Source of the DNA: Fredinandcohnia onubensis
Lineage (GTDB): Bacteria > Bacillota > Bacilli > Bacillales > Bacillaceae_L
Assembly: GCF_031181385.1 (NCBI RefSeq)
Contig: NZ_JAPSKV010000007.1
Coordinates: 1 to 64,000 of the forward strand
DNA: 64,000 nt
Reading direction: 5' to 3'
A model generated the notes under the pieces. It was not told the origin of the DNA, searched no databases, and was given only the letters and a program-made list of their open reading frames with translations. Shown in pieces: positions 45,090 through 52,889 of this stretch (within the stretch, counting starts at the first letter, position 1; each line of letters opens with the position of its first letter). A program made the translations under genes and the position numbers.

Positions 45090-45476
45090 TTACGCACCTA
45101 CGATTTCGAAGCTTTCAATAATTTCGATGCTTCCCTTTACCGATTGGGCGATCGGACAATTTCGATGAGCGACTTCGATCGAACGTTGTATTTTTTCCTC
45201 AGCTAAATCTTTTCCTTTGATCACATAGTGAATGTAAACTTTCTCGACCCGATTCGCATGTGCCTCATTTCGCTCCACTTCAGTCTTAATGGTGATGTCC
45301 TCTACCTGCATTCTCTTTTTTTCAAGAACCTTACGAAGTGTGCCCCCACTGCAAACTGCGATGGACGAAACTAAAAGCTGATAAGGTCTGAATCCATGAG
45401 CTTCGTCCCCTGCAACCTGCAACTTCCCAAACTCTACATCTGTGTAAAAGCCAACTTCCTGCATCTTAAAAATCAT
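45090..45476 (-). CDS. OsmC family protein
   Basis: 128 residues with the OsmC/Ohr fold: PYQLLVSSIAVCSGGTLRKV contains the first active-site cysteine, and RNCPIAQSVKGSIEI holds the second. Members reduce organic hydroperoxides through a cysteine pair or serve as general stress proteins. AGGGGGC precedes ATG. Single gene with a shared terminator. Confidence 0.85.
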   Translation of the reverse strand: MIFKMQEVGFYTDVEFGKLQVAGDEAHGFRPYQLLVSSIAVCSGGTLRKVLEKKRMQVEDITIKTEVERNEAHANRVEKVYIHYVIKGKDLAEEKIQRSIEVAHRNCPIAQSVKGSIEIIESFEIVGA

Positions 45477-45563
45477 AAAAATGCCCCCTGTCTTTGTCTG
45501 ATATCTTCAGTTTACTCAAATTCTCCATAGAATGAAAAGCAGATTGCATGGTCTATAAAAAAT

Positions 45564-45592
45564 ACCCTTCAAAAAAGTGAGGGGTAAGGTTT
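45564..45592 (-). terminator. Terminator of the propeptide gene
   Basis: On the minus strand TACCCCT and AGGGTA flank CACTTTTTTGA and are followed by TTTTTTA, 25 bp after the stop. Confidence 0.7.
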
Positions 45593-45616
45593 CTCTATTG
45601 TTATAAAAGATTAATG

Positions 45617-45745
45617 TTATAGTTCAACGACATTTGACATTTTGTAAACTGGAGGTAGTTCTGCAAGCTGTTCTCCATTTTGGGCAACCCCCAGTAATAA
45701 TGCCACGCCTAAAGTTACTACTATGATTGAAATTTTCTTTTTCAT
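45617..45745 (-). CDS. Small secreted propeptide, PapR-like signalling peptide
   Basis: 42 codons. The start MKKKISIIVVTLGVALLLGV is a signal-like hydrophobic segment. The remainder, AQNGEQLAELPPVYKMSNVV then EL, would be exported and processed. Size, secretion signal and a hydrophobic Pro/Tyr segment (ELPPVYKM) recall PapR and NprX propeptides. A GGGGGC site precedes ATG and a terminator follows. It is divergent from a PlcR-like receptor gene with a palindrome between, so it is most likely that receptor's cognate pheromone. Confidence 0.65.
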   Translation of the reverse strand: MKKKISIIVVTLGVALLLGVAQNGEQLAELPPVYKMSNVVEL

Positions 45746-45776
45746 AAATAAAGCCCCCGTTTTTTTTATATTTTTA

Positions 45777-45857
45777 GGATCCATTTGGAATCCCTATTGA
45801 ATTTAATATAATATTAATATATTTTTAGAATAGGTGAATTACCCATATTTGGTAATT
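45777..45857. promoter_or_regulatory. Divergent control region of the quorum-sensing pair, with palindromes
   Basis: AATTACC and GGTAATT flank CATATTT as a perfect 7-bp inverted repeat at 45837-45857. GGATCC and GGAATCC form a second partial one at 45777-45793. Both lie between the propeptide and receptor starts and are candidate receptor operators. They do not match the PlcR box consensus exactly. Confidence 0.45.
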
Positions 45858-45943
45858 ATAGATGTATATTACGCTAGATTTCGTCATTTTTACTTATGTT
45901 TCAACAAAAATATAACTATACGCATAAATTAAGGAGTGAGAAT

Positions 45944-46837
45944 GTGGACTTTTCCTTAATAGGTAAAGAGATAAAATATTTAAGAAAGTCTCTAGGATTA
46001 AGCCAAAAGGAACTGAGTGAAGATATTTGTACACAAGCACAAATTAGTAAGATTGAAAAAGGTGAGGTTTACCCACTAGCTCCTACTCTATATCTAATAT
46101 CCAAACGTTTAGGAGTAGATATAAATTATTTTTTTGATATCTCTTCCTCCCCTAATCTTCCTTATGTTAATGAGGTTTCTAATTTACTATTAAAATCTAG
46201 AAGGGAAAGGAATTTTAATGAAATTTGGGAAATTGTAAATCATGAAAAGAAAAATCCTATTTTCAACAAAATTCCTCATAACAAACAATTATTACTCTGG
46301 TATGAAGGTATTTGTTTTTATGAACTCAAAAAGGATAAGAATACTGCACTTAGCTTGTTACAAGAGGCAATCGATCTTACTCGTACCAATGAAAAAGTCT
46401 ATAATGAGCGGGAAATAGAAATATTAAATAGTATTGCAGTCATTTATTATGATAATGAAGAATTTCAAAAGGCGATTGAACTACTAGAGGAGAATTTGGT
46501 ACAACTACAGAGGATACCATACATCGTAGACCCTACTATAAAAACCAGAATTTATTATAATTTAGCTAAATCTTTTACAAGACTTGATAAGTTCCAAGAA
46601 TCATTGGAAATTTGTAATATAGGAATAGATTGGTGTAGACAGAGCAATACCCTTTACCTGTTTGCAGAGCTCCATTATCAAATGGGCTATAATTACGAGT
46701 TATTAAACCAGATTGAACAGGCTGTATTCTATATCGAAAATGCCTATAATATCTTTCTCCTATTAAAGGATAAAAAGTATATTCCATATATGGACAAACA
46801 GTTAGAGAATCTAAGGGGCCTTATGGTGGTAAAATAA
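45944..46837 (+). CDS. PlcR-like quorum-sensing regulator (RRNPP family)
   Basis: 297 residues. An N-terminal Xre-type HTH (IGKEIKYLRKSLGLSQKELS, then ICTQAQISKIEKGEVYP) aligns well with PlcR as I recall its sequence. It is followed by a TPR array with repeats such as NEREIEILNSIAVIYYDNEE, ARIYYNLAKSF-like IYYNLAKSFTRLDKFQESLE and ELHYQMGYNYELLNQIEQA. Such receptors bind an imported peptide in the TPR groove and then DNA. GTG at 45944 behind AAGGAGTGAG is preferred; the ATG at 45896 has no ribosome site. It faces the secreted-protein/ABC operon. Confidence 0.88.
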   Translation: MDFSLIGKEIKYLRKSLGLSQKELSEDICTQAQISKIEKGEVYPLAPTLYLISKRLGVDINYFFDISSSPNLPYVNEVSNLLLKSRRERNFNEIWEIVNHEKKNPIFNKIPHNKQLLLWYEGICFYELKKDKNTALSLLQEAIDLTRTNEKVYNEREIEILNSIAVIYYDNEEFQKAIELLEENLVQLQRIPYIVDPTIKTRIYYNLAKSFTRLDKFQESLEICNIGIDWCRQSNTLYLFAELHYQMGYNYELLNQIEQAVFYIENAYNIFLLLKDKKYIPYMDKQLENLRGLMVVK

Positions 46838-46852
46838 ATAGCATAATCATTA

Positions 46853-46905
46853 AAAATCTATTATAAGGAGTATTTAAAGTTCGCCTTATAATAGATTTAT
46901 CTTTT
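46853..46905. terminator. Terminator between regulator and ABC operon
   Basis: AAATCTATTATAAGG and CCTTATAATAGATTT form a perfect 15-bp stem with T runs outside, ending both convergent units. Confidence 0.88.
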
Positions 46906-46944
46906 AAATGGAGATCCCTAAACGATATAAACTAAGCTTCACCA

Positions 46945-47547
46945 TTAGAGTTTCTTTAAAATAATTGTTAGTTCCTTTGCCTCAACGAATAGAAACTTGT
47001 TTACTTCGAGAATTTGATCTTTTTTCACTTGGATTGTGTGACTATCTGATTTTTCAAATTGATAGCTCTTAAGAACGTCTTTTTTTGAAGATAATACTTG
47101 GATAAAAGGTTTTTCATTTTCTTCTTTTAAACCTGTATAGGTTACCAGGTATTCACCCTCTGGCAGCTGCTCATCCACCTTATAGAATCCTGAATGGGTA
47201 ATATGGAATTCATTAGTCTTAATTTCTTCTAGTTTATTAAAATTTGCGGGAGTCAGCTTTACCTTCCCTTCGCCGTCTAAACTAATATTTTCACCTCTGT
47301 TCAACGTGATTCCTAGAATTTTATCATTATGAGACAGCTGGCGTTGTATGAATGTAAGGTCCCCTTCTATGACATCGATATCATAATTTCCAGGACTAAT
47401 ATCTTCTCCTACCTTGTAATTCCCTTTAACTAGTTCTATCGTTGTTGGAGCATTGTTATCAGTCATATTTTTCACATAAGGATAGCCTAAAAATAGAATG
47501 GTAATAGCTATGATTAAGATAAATATTGTTAGTTTGAACTTATTCAT
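46945..47547 (-). CDS. Membrane-anchored protein with two similar beta modules
   Basis: About 200 residues. One N-terminal membrane helix (FKLTIFILIIAITILFLGY) anchors an extracellular part with two alike modules: YKVGEDISPGNYDIDVIEGD and YKVDEQLPEGEYLVTYTGL. The G-x-Y-x-VGxDI-x-PGxY pattern occurs in surface proteins of Gram-positives. It overlaps the ATPase gene by a few bases. In this operon it might act as an immunity or export-partner protein; that is inference. Confidence 0.6.
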   Translation of the reverse strand: MNKFKLTIFILIIAITILFLGYPYVKNMTDNNAPTTIELVKGNYKVGEDISPGNYDIDVIEGDLTFIQRQLSHNDKILGITLNRGENISLDGEGKVKLTPANFNKLEEIKTNEFHITHSGFYKVDEQLPEGEYLVTYTGLKEENEKPFIQVLSSKKDVLKSYQFEKSDSHTIQVKKDQILEVNKFLFVEAKELTIILKKL

Positions 47548-48169
47548 CGAATAACTCACCGTCTGCCATTCTTAATGTATGATCACATAAAGGTGCTATA
47601 TCCTCCTTATGGTGGCTAGCAACGATAACAGTGGCACCCCTCTTTTTCTCATTTAGTAGGATTTCGTGAATTAATTCTACTCCTTTATCATCGATAGCGT
47701 TTGTGGGTTCATCAAGCAATAATATATCTGGTTTTTCGAAAATAGCTTGTGCAATATTTAGCCTTTGTCTCATACCGAGTGAGTATTTTTTTACCTTTAG
47801 TTTAGAATGTGGGTCTAGACCTACCTTCTCTAGAGCTTCTATAATGTCATCCTCGGTCGCTATATTTTTAATTTTTGATAGAATCAAAAGGTTTGTAAAC
47901 GCGTCATATTGGGGTAATAACTCCATATTTTCAATAATAATCCCTACGCTTGGAGGAAAAGAGATATCTTTATTCAATATCTTATTATCAATTATGATGT
48001 TGCCTTCAGTAGGAATGACTAAACCTGCAATTGACCTTAATAGCATGGTTTTGCCTGATCCATTCTTACCAAAAAGCCCGTACATTTTTCCACTTTCAAA
48101 TCTATATGAAATTTCATTCAAGACATAACTTTGTTTGATTTTTTTACTGATATTATCAAGCTCTATCAC
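47540..48169 (-). CDS. ABC transporter ATP-binding protein
   Basis: 209 residues. Walker A GLFGKNGSGKTML, signature YSLGMRQRLNIAQ, Walker B ILLLDEPTNAID and the switch histidine in VIVASHHKEDI are intact. It is a short bacteriocin/lantibiotic-immunity type ATPase. The start is GTG behind AAAGGGAG. It pairs with the three membrane proteins encoded just upstream. Confidence 0.9.
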   Translation of the reverse strand: MIELDNISKKIKQSYVLNEISYRFESGKMYGLFGKNGSGKTMLLRSIAGLVIPTEGNIIIDNKILNKDISFPPSVGIIIENMELLPQYDAFTNLLILSKIKNIATEDDIIEALEKVGLDPHSKLKVKKYSLGMRQRLNIAQAIFEKPDILLLDEPTNAIDDKGVELIHEILLNEKKRGATVIVASHHKEDIAPLCDHTLRMADGELFDE

Positions 48170-48182
48170 AATAACACTCCCT

Positions 48183-48911
48183 TTAAAGATCCATTTTTTT
48201 TACTCTTTTCACCACAAGAATAGATATTAGTAGTAAATCAATAACAAGAAATAATAAGCACTCTATATAATTAAATTGAATAATATCCATTTGAAATGTA
48301 GAAATAATAGTTAATCCATTTTTAAAACCCATACCAATATTAGGCATAAATATGTATTTTACGAATTGGGGAAGTTGATAATTTATCATTCCATTTACTG
48401 CAAGAATAGAAAATATTATATATAGATTCACAATTAACAACGATATTTCAGGCTGTACAAATAAATCAAGTAATGATTGAATGCTAAACAAAATGAACAA
48501 TGTTAAATAATATAAAATAAAAAGTTTCATGAAATGCACAAATGTAAAGGACAATTCTGTTGGTGTAAATAAATTTATTACGGTCTGAAAACAAACAAAC
48601 AAAAATAAATGGAATGAAATGGAAAATAATTGTTTGTACACCCATTTTTCCTTGCTATAGCTTCTAACAAAAAAAGACGGACCATAGTTTGTAATCGCAG
48701 TACTTAAAAAGCCCGAAAAATAAAAACTCATTCCTATTATTGGGATGTACCAATTTAATAAGTACCTAAAGTTTAATGATTCAGATGGTGTAATCGGAAC
48801 ACCATCAAGAAACGGAAATTTAGAATGGATCAATTCAAATCGATTGATTACAATGGCCTGTATAATAATGGTGAAAAGTACAAAAATGAATAACCTCTTT
48901 TTTTGTAGCAT
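48183..48911 (-). CDS. ABC-2-type membrane protein, third of the set
   Basis: 242 residues with about six hydrophobic segments (LFIFVLFTIIIQAIVI, FILFSIQSLLDLFV, CLLFLVIDLLLISILVV). No motif beyond the permease-like pattern. Its ATG overlaps the preceding gene's stop by one base, implying coupled translation and stoichiometric assembly. Likely a channel subunit for the adjacent ATPase. Confidence 0.65.
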   Translation of the reverse strand: MLQKKRLFIFVLFTIIIQAIVINRFELIHSKFPFLDGVPITPSESLNFRYLLNWYIPIIGMSFYFSGFLSTAITNYGPSFFVRSYSKEKWVYKQLFSISFHLFLFVCFQTVINLFTPTELSFTFVHFMKLFILYYLTLFILFSIQSLLDLFVQPEISLLIVNLYIIFSILAVNGMINYQLPQFVKYIFMPNIGMGFKNGLTIISTFQMDIIQFNYIECLLFLVIDLLLISILVVKRVKKMDL

Positions 48912-49639
48912 TACATGTAATCCTTTCTTTGAAATACCGATGAACTAATTAGATAAATAAAGATTACAATCAACAATTGTCTTACATAGGTATAATTAAC
49001 ATCCATTAAACCCCATTCGCCTTGCAATAGTTTCGTATAGATAACTAGATCCTTTAATGGACCCCAGGTTTGATTGAAGACTAATTTTTCAATAAAAAAT
49101 AACCCACCTATTAACAAAAGTGTCAATATCAGGGGCAACCCACTGGATCTAAACTTATCACCTAATAGCTCATACAACAGTCCAATGAATGTATAGAAAA
49201 GGAATAACCCCACCATATTACAGAAACTAACAAAGGTGAAATTCATTTCTTTCAAGACACTATTTTCTATATAGATCGATGTCAATCCTAAATTAACAAG
49301 GGTATGGATGAGAGAGAAAATAAACGCTGCGAACATTCCCTTTACTACCCTTGCTTTAAAAACTCCATCTCTAGATTTACTTCTAACCAATACTTCTAAA
49401 CTCTCAGGACGATAGAATAGGTTATAAAAGATAATAAAAGGTATCGTATAAAATAAGGTATAAGCTTGAATTGAACTGTAGCCAAACGCACTATTATTTA
49501 AAAGAATTACAACATCATATAATGTTAAATTTGCAGATTTAATAAAATTGATATCCAGACTATTGCTACTTTGAACGTTCCAAAGAAAGATAAAAAAGAA
49601 AATGGTACTACTAATTAATATTGTCCTTCTAATCCACAT
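48911..49639 (-). CDS. ABC-2-type membrane protein, second of the set
   Basis: 242 residues, about six hydrophobic segments (TILISSTIFFFIFLWNV, LILTLLLIGGLFFIEKL, LLIVIFIYLISSSVF). Length equals the next protein and layout is similar, suggesting an ancient duplication. It overlaps the upstream gene by 11 bp. Function inferred only from context. Confidence 0.65.
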   Translation of the reverse strand: MWIRRTILISSTIFFFIFLWNVQSSNSLDINFIKSANLTLYDVVILLNNSAFGYSSIQAYTLFYTIPFIIFYNLFYRPESLEVLVRSKSRDGVFKARVVKGMFAAFIFSLIHTLVNLGLTSIYIENSVLKEMNFTFVSFCNMVGLFLFYTFIGLLYELLGDKFRSSGLPLILTLLLIGGLFFIEKLVFNQTWGPLKDLVIYTKLLQGEWGLMDVNYTYVRQLLIVIFIYLISSSVFQRKDYM

Positions 49640-50408
49640 TGAATTTTACCCCGTAAATAAAAACTAGTAATGGTATGAAAGTAAAAATGGCAATCGCCAA
49701 TAGAAAAATTGGCATTAAGATGTTTAAACCGAATTCAGCAAATGGCTGGAATAAATATGTAATAGATTGTTTATTTAGAACTAATAGAAACCATATAAAA
49801 AAGGCGGAAGGATATGCATATTTTTTATCTCCGAAAAACAGGCTGGTACTAGCTCCTAACATACCTACAAACCCTGCCAATATAATGCTTACAATTGAAA
49901 ATACTCCTATTGCTAAATATGGATGGGAAATACTGAAACTAAAAAGTGGGTTATCAGAGATCTCCATATCGGTTAAGCCCTTTGTAAATGTTCCATTGTA
50001 GAAAATAATTCTTACAAGGATAAAATTAACGAATAGTGTAATGGCCATAACCGCCGAAGATAGTATAAATGAGGTACTTAATTTCTCAAGTATATATTTT
50101 TTTCTCCCTACCTTACTAATAAGGATATTTCTGTACCCTGTCTTATAATCCTGAATCGCATCATCCGCACCTAGTAGCAGAAAGTAAATCGGAAAAAACC
50201 ACAATAGTAGGATTTGAGACGCATGTCCTATACTCGAGCCGCTAAGAAAAAAGGCAAATGCAGGATGAAAGACTTGTTCAGACGTCTGTTGATACTGTAA
50301 CAGCTGAAAAATTTCAATCATGGGTAGAAATAAAATAATAAAAAATGAAAAGATACTAATTTTGTTTTTTACAATACGGTACATATGACTTTTAAACATT
50401 TCAATCAC
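49629..50408 (-). CDS. ABC-2-type membrane protein, first of the set
   Basis: 259 residues, about six hydrophobic segments. A charged loop ADDAIQDYKTGYRNILISKV before a helix is typical of ABC-2 permeases that carry YKxGxxxxLxS(K/R) motifs. It lies behind a hairpin that follows the secreted-protein gene, so its level is probably lower than that of the secreted product. Confidence 0.68.
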   Translation of the reverse strand: MIEMFKSHMYRIVKNKISIFSFFIILFLPMIEIFQLLQYQQTSEQVFHPAFAFFLSGSSIGHASQILLLWFFPIYFLLLGADDAIQDYKTGYRNILISKVGRKKYILEKLSTSFILSSAVMAITLFVNFILVRIIFYNGTFTKGLTDMEISDNPLFSFSISHPYLAIGVFSIVSIILAGFVGMLGASTSLFFGDKKYAYPSAFFIWFLLVLNKQSITYLFQPFAEFGLNILMPIFLLAIAIFTFIPLLVFIYGVKFNVD

Positions 50409-50430
50409 TCAATTCTGTAATTTTTACAAA

Positions 50431-50468
50431 GGAACAAAAGTGATAACTAAATTATCACTTTTGTTGTT
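50431..50468 (-). terminator. Attenuating hairpin behind the secreted-protein gene
   Basis: ACAAAAGTGATAA and TTATCACTTTTGT enclose CTAAA. The T content after the stem is modest, so partial readthrough into the transporter genes is likely. Confidence 0.7.
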
Positions 50469-50471
50469 TAA

Positions 50472-50894
50472 TTATTTCGTTTCTTCGTCCCAATAACCAC
50501 TTATTGAATAGCTGTTAGCTGAGTAATTATTGTTTTCAGCACCTAATCTTACATAGCTTTGACTTGCTGTGCTAAATGCATCTGTATATTCTGTAGTTCC
50601 TTGCGTAATGTTGTTAGTATCAGAAACTCTTGTTCCACTCTTATCTAACCAAAATGTTGCAACTGTTCCTTTACCTTCAGACGAGTATGCATAGTTTACC
50701 TTCCATTGATTTTTTGTATTAGTCGTTTGACGATATCTTGAATCAGTATAAGTGTTCCCATGATAAGGTTTTAGACTAAAGCTAAATCCAATATTGTCAT
50801 TTGATGCATAAGTAAAGTTTGCGGTTGCCAAAATACCAACCCCCATTACTGCTGCAAGTCCAACCTTACTAAATTTTTTTGCGAAATTCTTCAT
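50472..50894 (-). CDS. Small secreted protein (DUF2712-like), possible bacteriocin
   Basis: 140 residues. Signal peptide MKNFAKKFSKVGLAAVMGVG to FTYA is followed by NDNIGFSFSLKPYHGN, RYRQTTNTKNQWKVNYAYSS and GKGTVATFWL. That pattern recalls DUF2712 proteins, found beside ABC transporters in Bacillus. The size and export resemble lactococcin-972-type secreted proteins, but the typical motif of that family is not seen. ATG at 50894 lies behind AGAGGGAG. It is the first gene of the operon that faces the PlcR-like regulator. An antibacterial or surface role is possible. Confidence 0.68.
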   Translation of the reverse strand: MKNFAKKFSKVGLAAVMGVGILATANFTYASNDNIGFSFSLKPYHGNTYTDSRYRQTTNTKNQWKVNYAYSSEGKGTVATFWLDKSGTRVSDTNNITQGTTEYTDAFSTASQSYVRLGAENNNYSANSYSISGYWDEETK

Positions 50895-51121
50895 AATACT
50901 CCCTCTTTCCATGTTTATTTTTAATACACGTTTACCTTATCATCTTTTAAATAAAGTCAAATTCCCCGTTTTACACTGATATTTGATGTATTGAATCAAC
51001 ACCTTCATTTACTCCTATCAATTATCGAAAAATATAACTTTAGGAATAAGTCTTTTCCATTTCCAACCCCTCATTAATTTTGTATCATTAGATTGTGAAT
51101 TGAAACTGGGGGAAAAACAAC

Positions 51122-52285
51122 ATGAGATTAAGGTTTTGGATATTAGTTAGTATTGTTGCAGTTTCTGGGTTTAGCCAGGGTATGTTGCTTCCTTTGATTG
51201 CGGTTATTTTTGAAAATAACGGAATGTCATCTACCTTAAATGGATTACATGCAACTGCACTATATATCGGAATATTACTTGTTTCGCCATTTATGGAGTA
51301 TCCGCTAAGGAAATATGGCTACAAACCTGTCATTCTATTTGGGGGATTGCTCGTTGTCGTGTCACTTGCCTTGTTCCCATTATGGAAATCATTTTGGTTT
51401 TGGTTTGTTCTTAGACTCTTAATCGGAATTGGGGATCACTCCCTACACTTTGGAACACAAACATGGATAACATCATTTTCTCCTGAGAATAAGCGTGGAA
51501 GAAACATTTCCTTATACGGATTATTTTTTGGGCTTGGCTTTGCCACTGGGCCGTTAATGACACCTTTGGTTAACATTAATGAAACCCTGCCATTTATTCT
51601 ATCTTCTGTCCTTTGTTTAATTGGTTGGTTCTTTTTATTCCTATTAAAAAATGAGTTTCCGGAACAAGATTTAGGGGTGAACTCCTTTAGAGAGACATTC
51701 AATCGTTTTTCAAAAGCCTGGAAGTATGCATGGGTTGCGTTTCTACCGCCACTCGCCTATGGTTTTCTCGAGTCCTCCCTTAACGGAAGTTTCCCGGTTT
51801 ATGGATTACGAATTGATTTAAATGTAGGATTTGTTTCGATTCTATTAACTTCATTTGCGCTCGGTAGCATCGTTACCCAGCTTCCATTAGGTATTTTAAG
51901 TGATAAATTTGGTCGAAGAAATATTTTAATGATTGTACTGTTTTTAGGATTTTTATGTTTTACCATCGCAAGCTTCCTTGAGCACTCTCATGTCGGGCTT
52001 TGGCTCTGCATTACTTTTGCGGGAATGGCAGTTGGATCGACGTTTTCACTCGGAATCTCTTATATGACAGACTTAATGCCAAAGAATTTATTGCCGACCG
52101 GAAACCTTCTATGTGGAGTTTTCTTTAGCATCGGAAGCCTTGTCGGACCGTTTTTCGGAGGACTGTTTATCCAATACTTTGAAAGCATCAGCTTTTTCAA
52201 TGTCATAGGGACAATTCTGTTTTTAATACTTATCATTCTATCTGTCTTTGGTACAAGAACGGCAACTAAGACAGTTGAAAATTGA
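51122..52285 (+). CDS. MFS transporter (YfkF-like)
   Basis: 387 residues, twelve membrane helices. The MFS motif LGILSDKFGRRNILMIVLFL lies in the second half; LRLLIGIGDHSLHFG and KRGRNISLYGLFFGLGFATG in the first. Drug-efflux-like. Its position between yfkD and yfkHIJK-like genes is that of yfkF in B. subtilis, so orthology is plausible. GGGGGAAA precedes ATG. Confidence 0.8.
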   Translation: MRLRFWILVSIVAVSGFSQGMLLPLIAVIFENNGMSSTLNGLHATALYIGILLVSPFMEYPLRKYGYKPVILFGGLLVVVSLALFPLWKSFWFWFVLRLLIGIGDHSLHFGTQTWITSFSPENKRGRNISLYGLFFGLGFATGPLMTPLVNINETLPFILSSVLCLIGWFFLFLLKNEFPEQDLGVNSFRETFNRFSKAWKYAWVAFLPPLAYGFLESSLNGSFPVYGLRIDLNVGFVSILLTSFALGSIVTQLPLGILSDKFGRRNILMIVLFLGFLCFTIASFLEHSHVGLWLCITFAGMAVGSTFSLGISYMTDLMPKNLLPTGNLLCGVFFSIGSLVGPFFGGLFIQYFESISFFNVIGTILFLILIILSVFGTRTATKTVEN

Positions 52286-52347
52286 CTTCCTTTTTAGGGA
52301 GTCTTTCTTATTTTTTATGATTTTCGGCCTATTTTTCAGAATCTTAT

Positions 52348-52377
52348 TGACGTTTTTCGAAAATCTGTTATATAATA
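52348..52377 (+). promoter_or_regulatory. SigmaA-type promoter of the small BH0509-like gene
   Basis: TTGACG and TATAAT with an 18-bp spacer; the predicted transcript starts about 60 bp before the AAGGGGATG ribosome site. Confidence 0.65.
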
Positions 52378-52444
52378 CATTAAAGATTAATGCACTGTAT
52401 TAAAACAGATGTGTAGGACGAAAAAATTTAAGGGGATGATTGTA

Positions 52445-52591
52445 ATGAGTAGGCAAGAACGCAAAAACATGATGGAGTTTATTGAGAAGGTTAAGGGCAT
52501 TACTAAAATGGAGCTTATGTATATGACCGATGCAGATATCGAGCATATCTATAACACCACTTATTTTCACTTTGAAGAAATCGCAGAATAA
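52445..52591 (+). CDS. Small BH0509-family protein
   Basis: 48 residues: MSRQERKNMMEFIEKVKGIT then MTDADIEHIYNTTYFHFEEI. The pattern matches a short uncharacterised family of Bacilli (BH0509). ATG at 52445 lies behind AAGGGGATG; a longer upstream frame is not supported. It has its own promoter and terminator. Role unknown. Confidence 0.65.
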   Translation: MSRQERKNMMEFIEKVKGITKMELMYMTDADIEHIYNTTYFHFEEIAE

Positions 52592-52599
52592 AGAAGAAG

Positions 52600-52636
52600 A
52601 ACAACTCGTCCTTCGTTGGCGAGTTGTTTTTTTATG
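52600..52636 (+). terminator. Terminator of the BH0509-like gene
   Basis: AACAACTCG and CGAGTTGTT flank TCCTTCGTTGG and are followed by TTTTT. Confidence 0.85.
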
Positions 52637-52695
52637 TTCTTACAAGCTTATTTAAAATTATTATAAAAAACACTTTTAAAAATCGGGTATTGTGT

Positions 52696-52716
52696 TATAA
52701 TTAATAATAATTATAA
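52696..52716 (+). promoter_or_regulatory. Extended -10 promoter with PerR-like box
   Basis: TGTTATAAT is an extended -10. The following TAATAATAATTATAA matches the PerR box TTATAATNATTATAA at all but one position and covers the predicted transcript start. This fits PerR repression of the metal ATPase gene. Confidence 0.7.
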
Positions 52717-52778
52717 AGTGAAAATCAATTAAATTAGTGACTGCTATCGAAAAGATTGCAGTTTTCTTGTTTAAACGG

Positions 52779-52871
52779 CTTATTGATTGTGATTCCCTTT
52801 CTCAATTAGCATTATCAAGTTGATTTTTATTCTCAATTAGATATGGATAATTGATTGTTTTTCTCAATTAG
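52779..52871 (+). repeat. Three 31-bp direct repeats in the ATPase leader
   Basis: CTCAATTAG recurs at 52801, 52832 and 52863, exactly 31 bp apart (three helical turns). In the last two units it ends TTGATTTTTATTCTCAA and TTGATTGTTTTTCTCAA, partial inverted repeats resembling Fur-type sites (12 of 14 and 10 of 14 positions of TGATAATNATTATCA). They lie just upstream of the GGAGG site. Confidence 0.65.
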
Positions 52872-52889
52872 AAAATGGAGGCGAACGAA

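Noticed and set aside
50472-50894. Lactococcin 972 bacteriocin
   Set aside because: Size, signal peptide and transporter context fit, but the family's typical C-terminal pattern is missing; DUF2712-like is the safer call.
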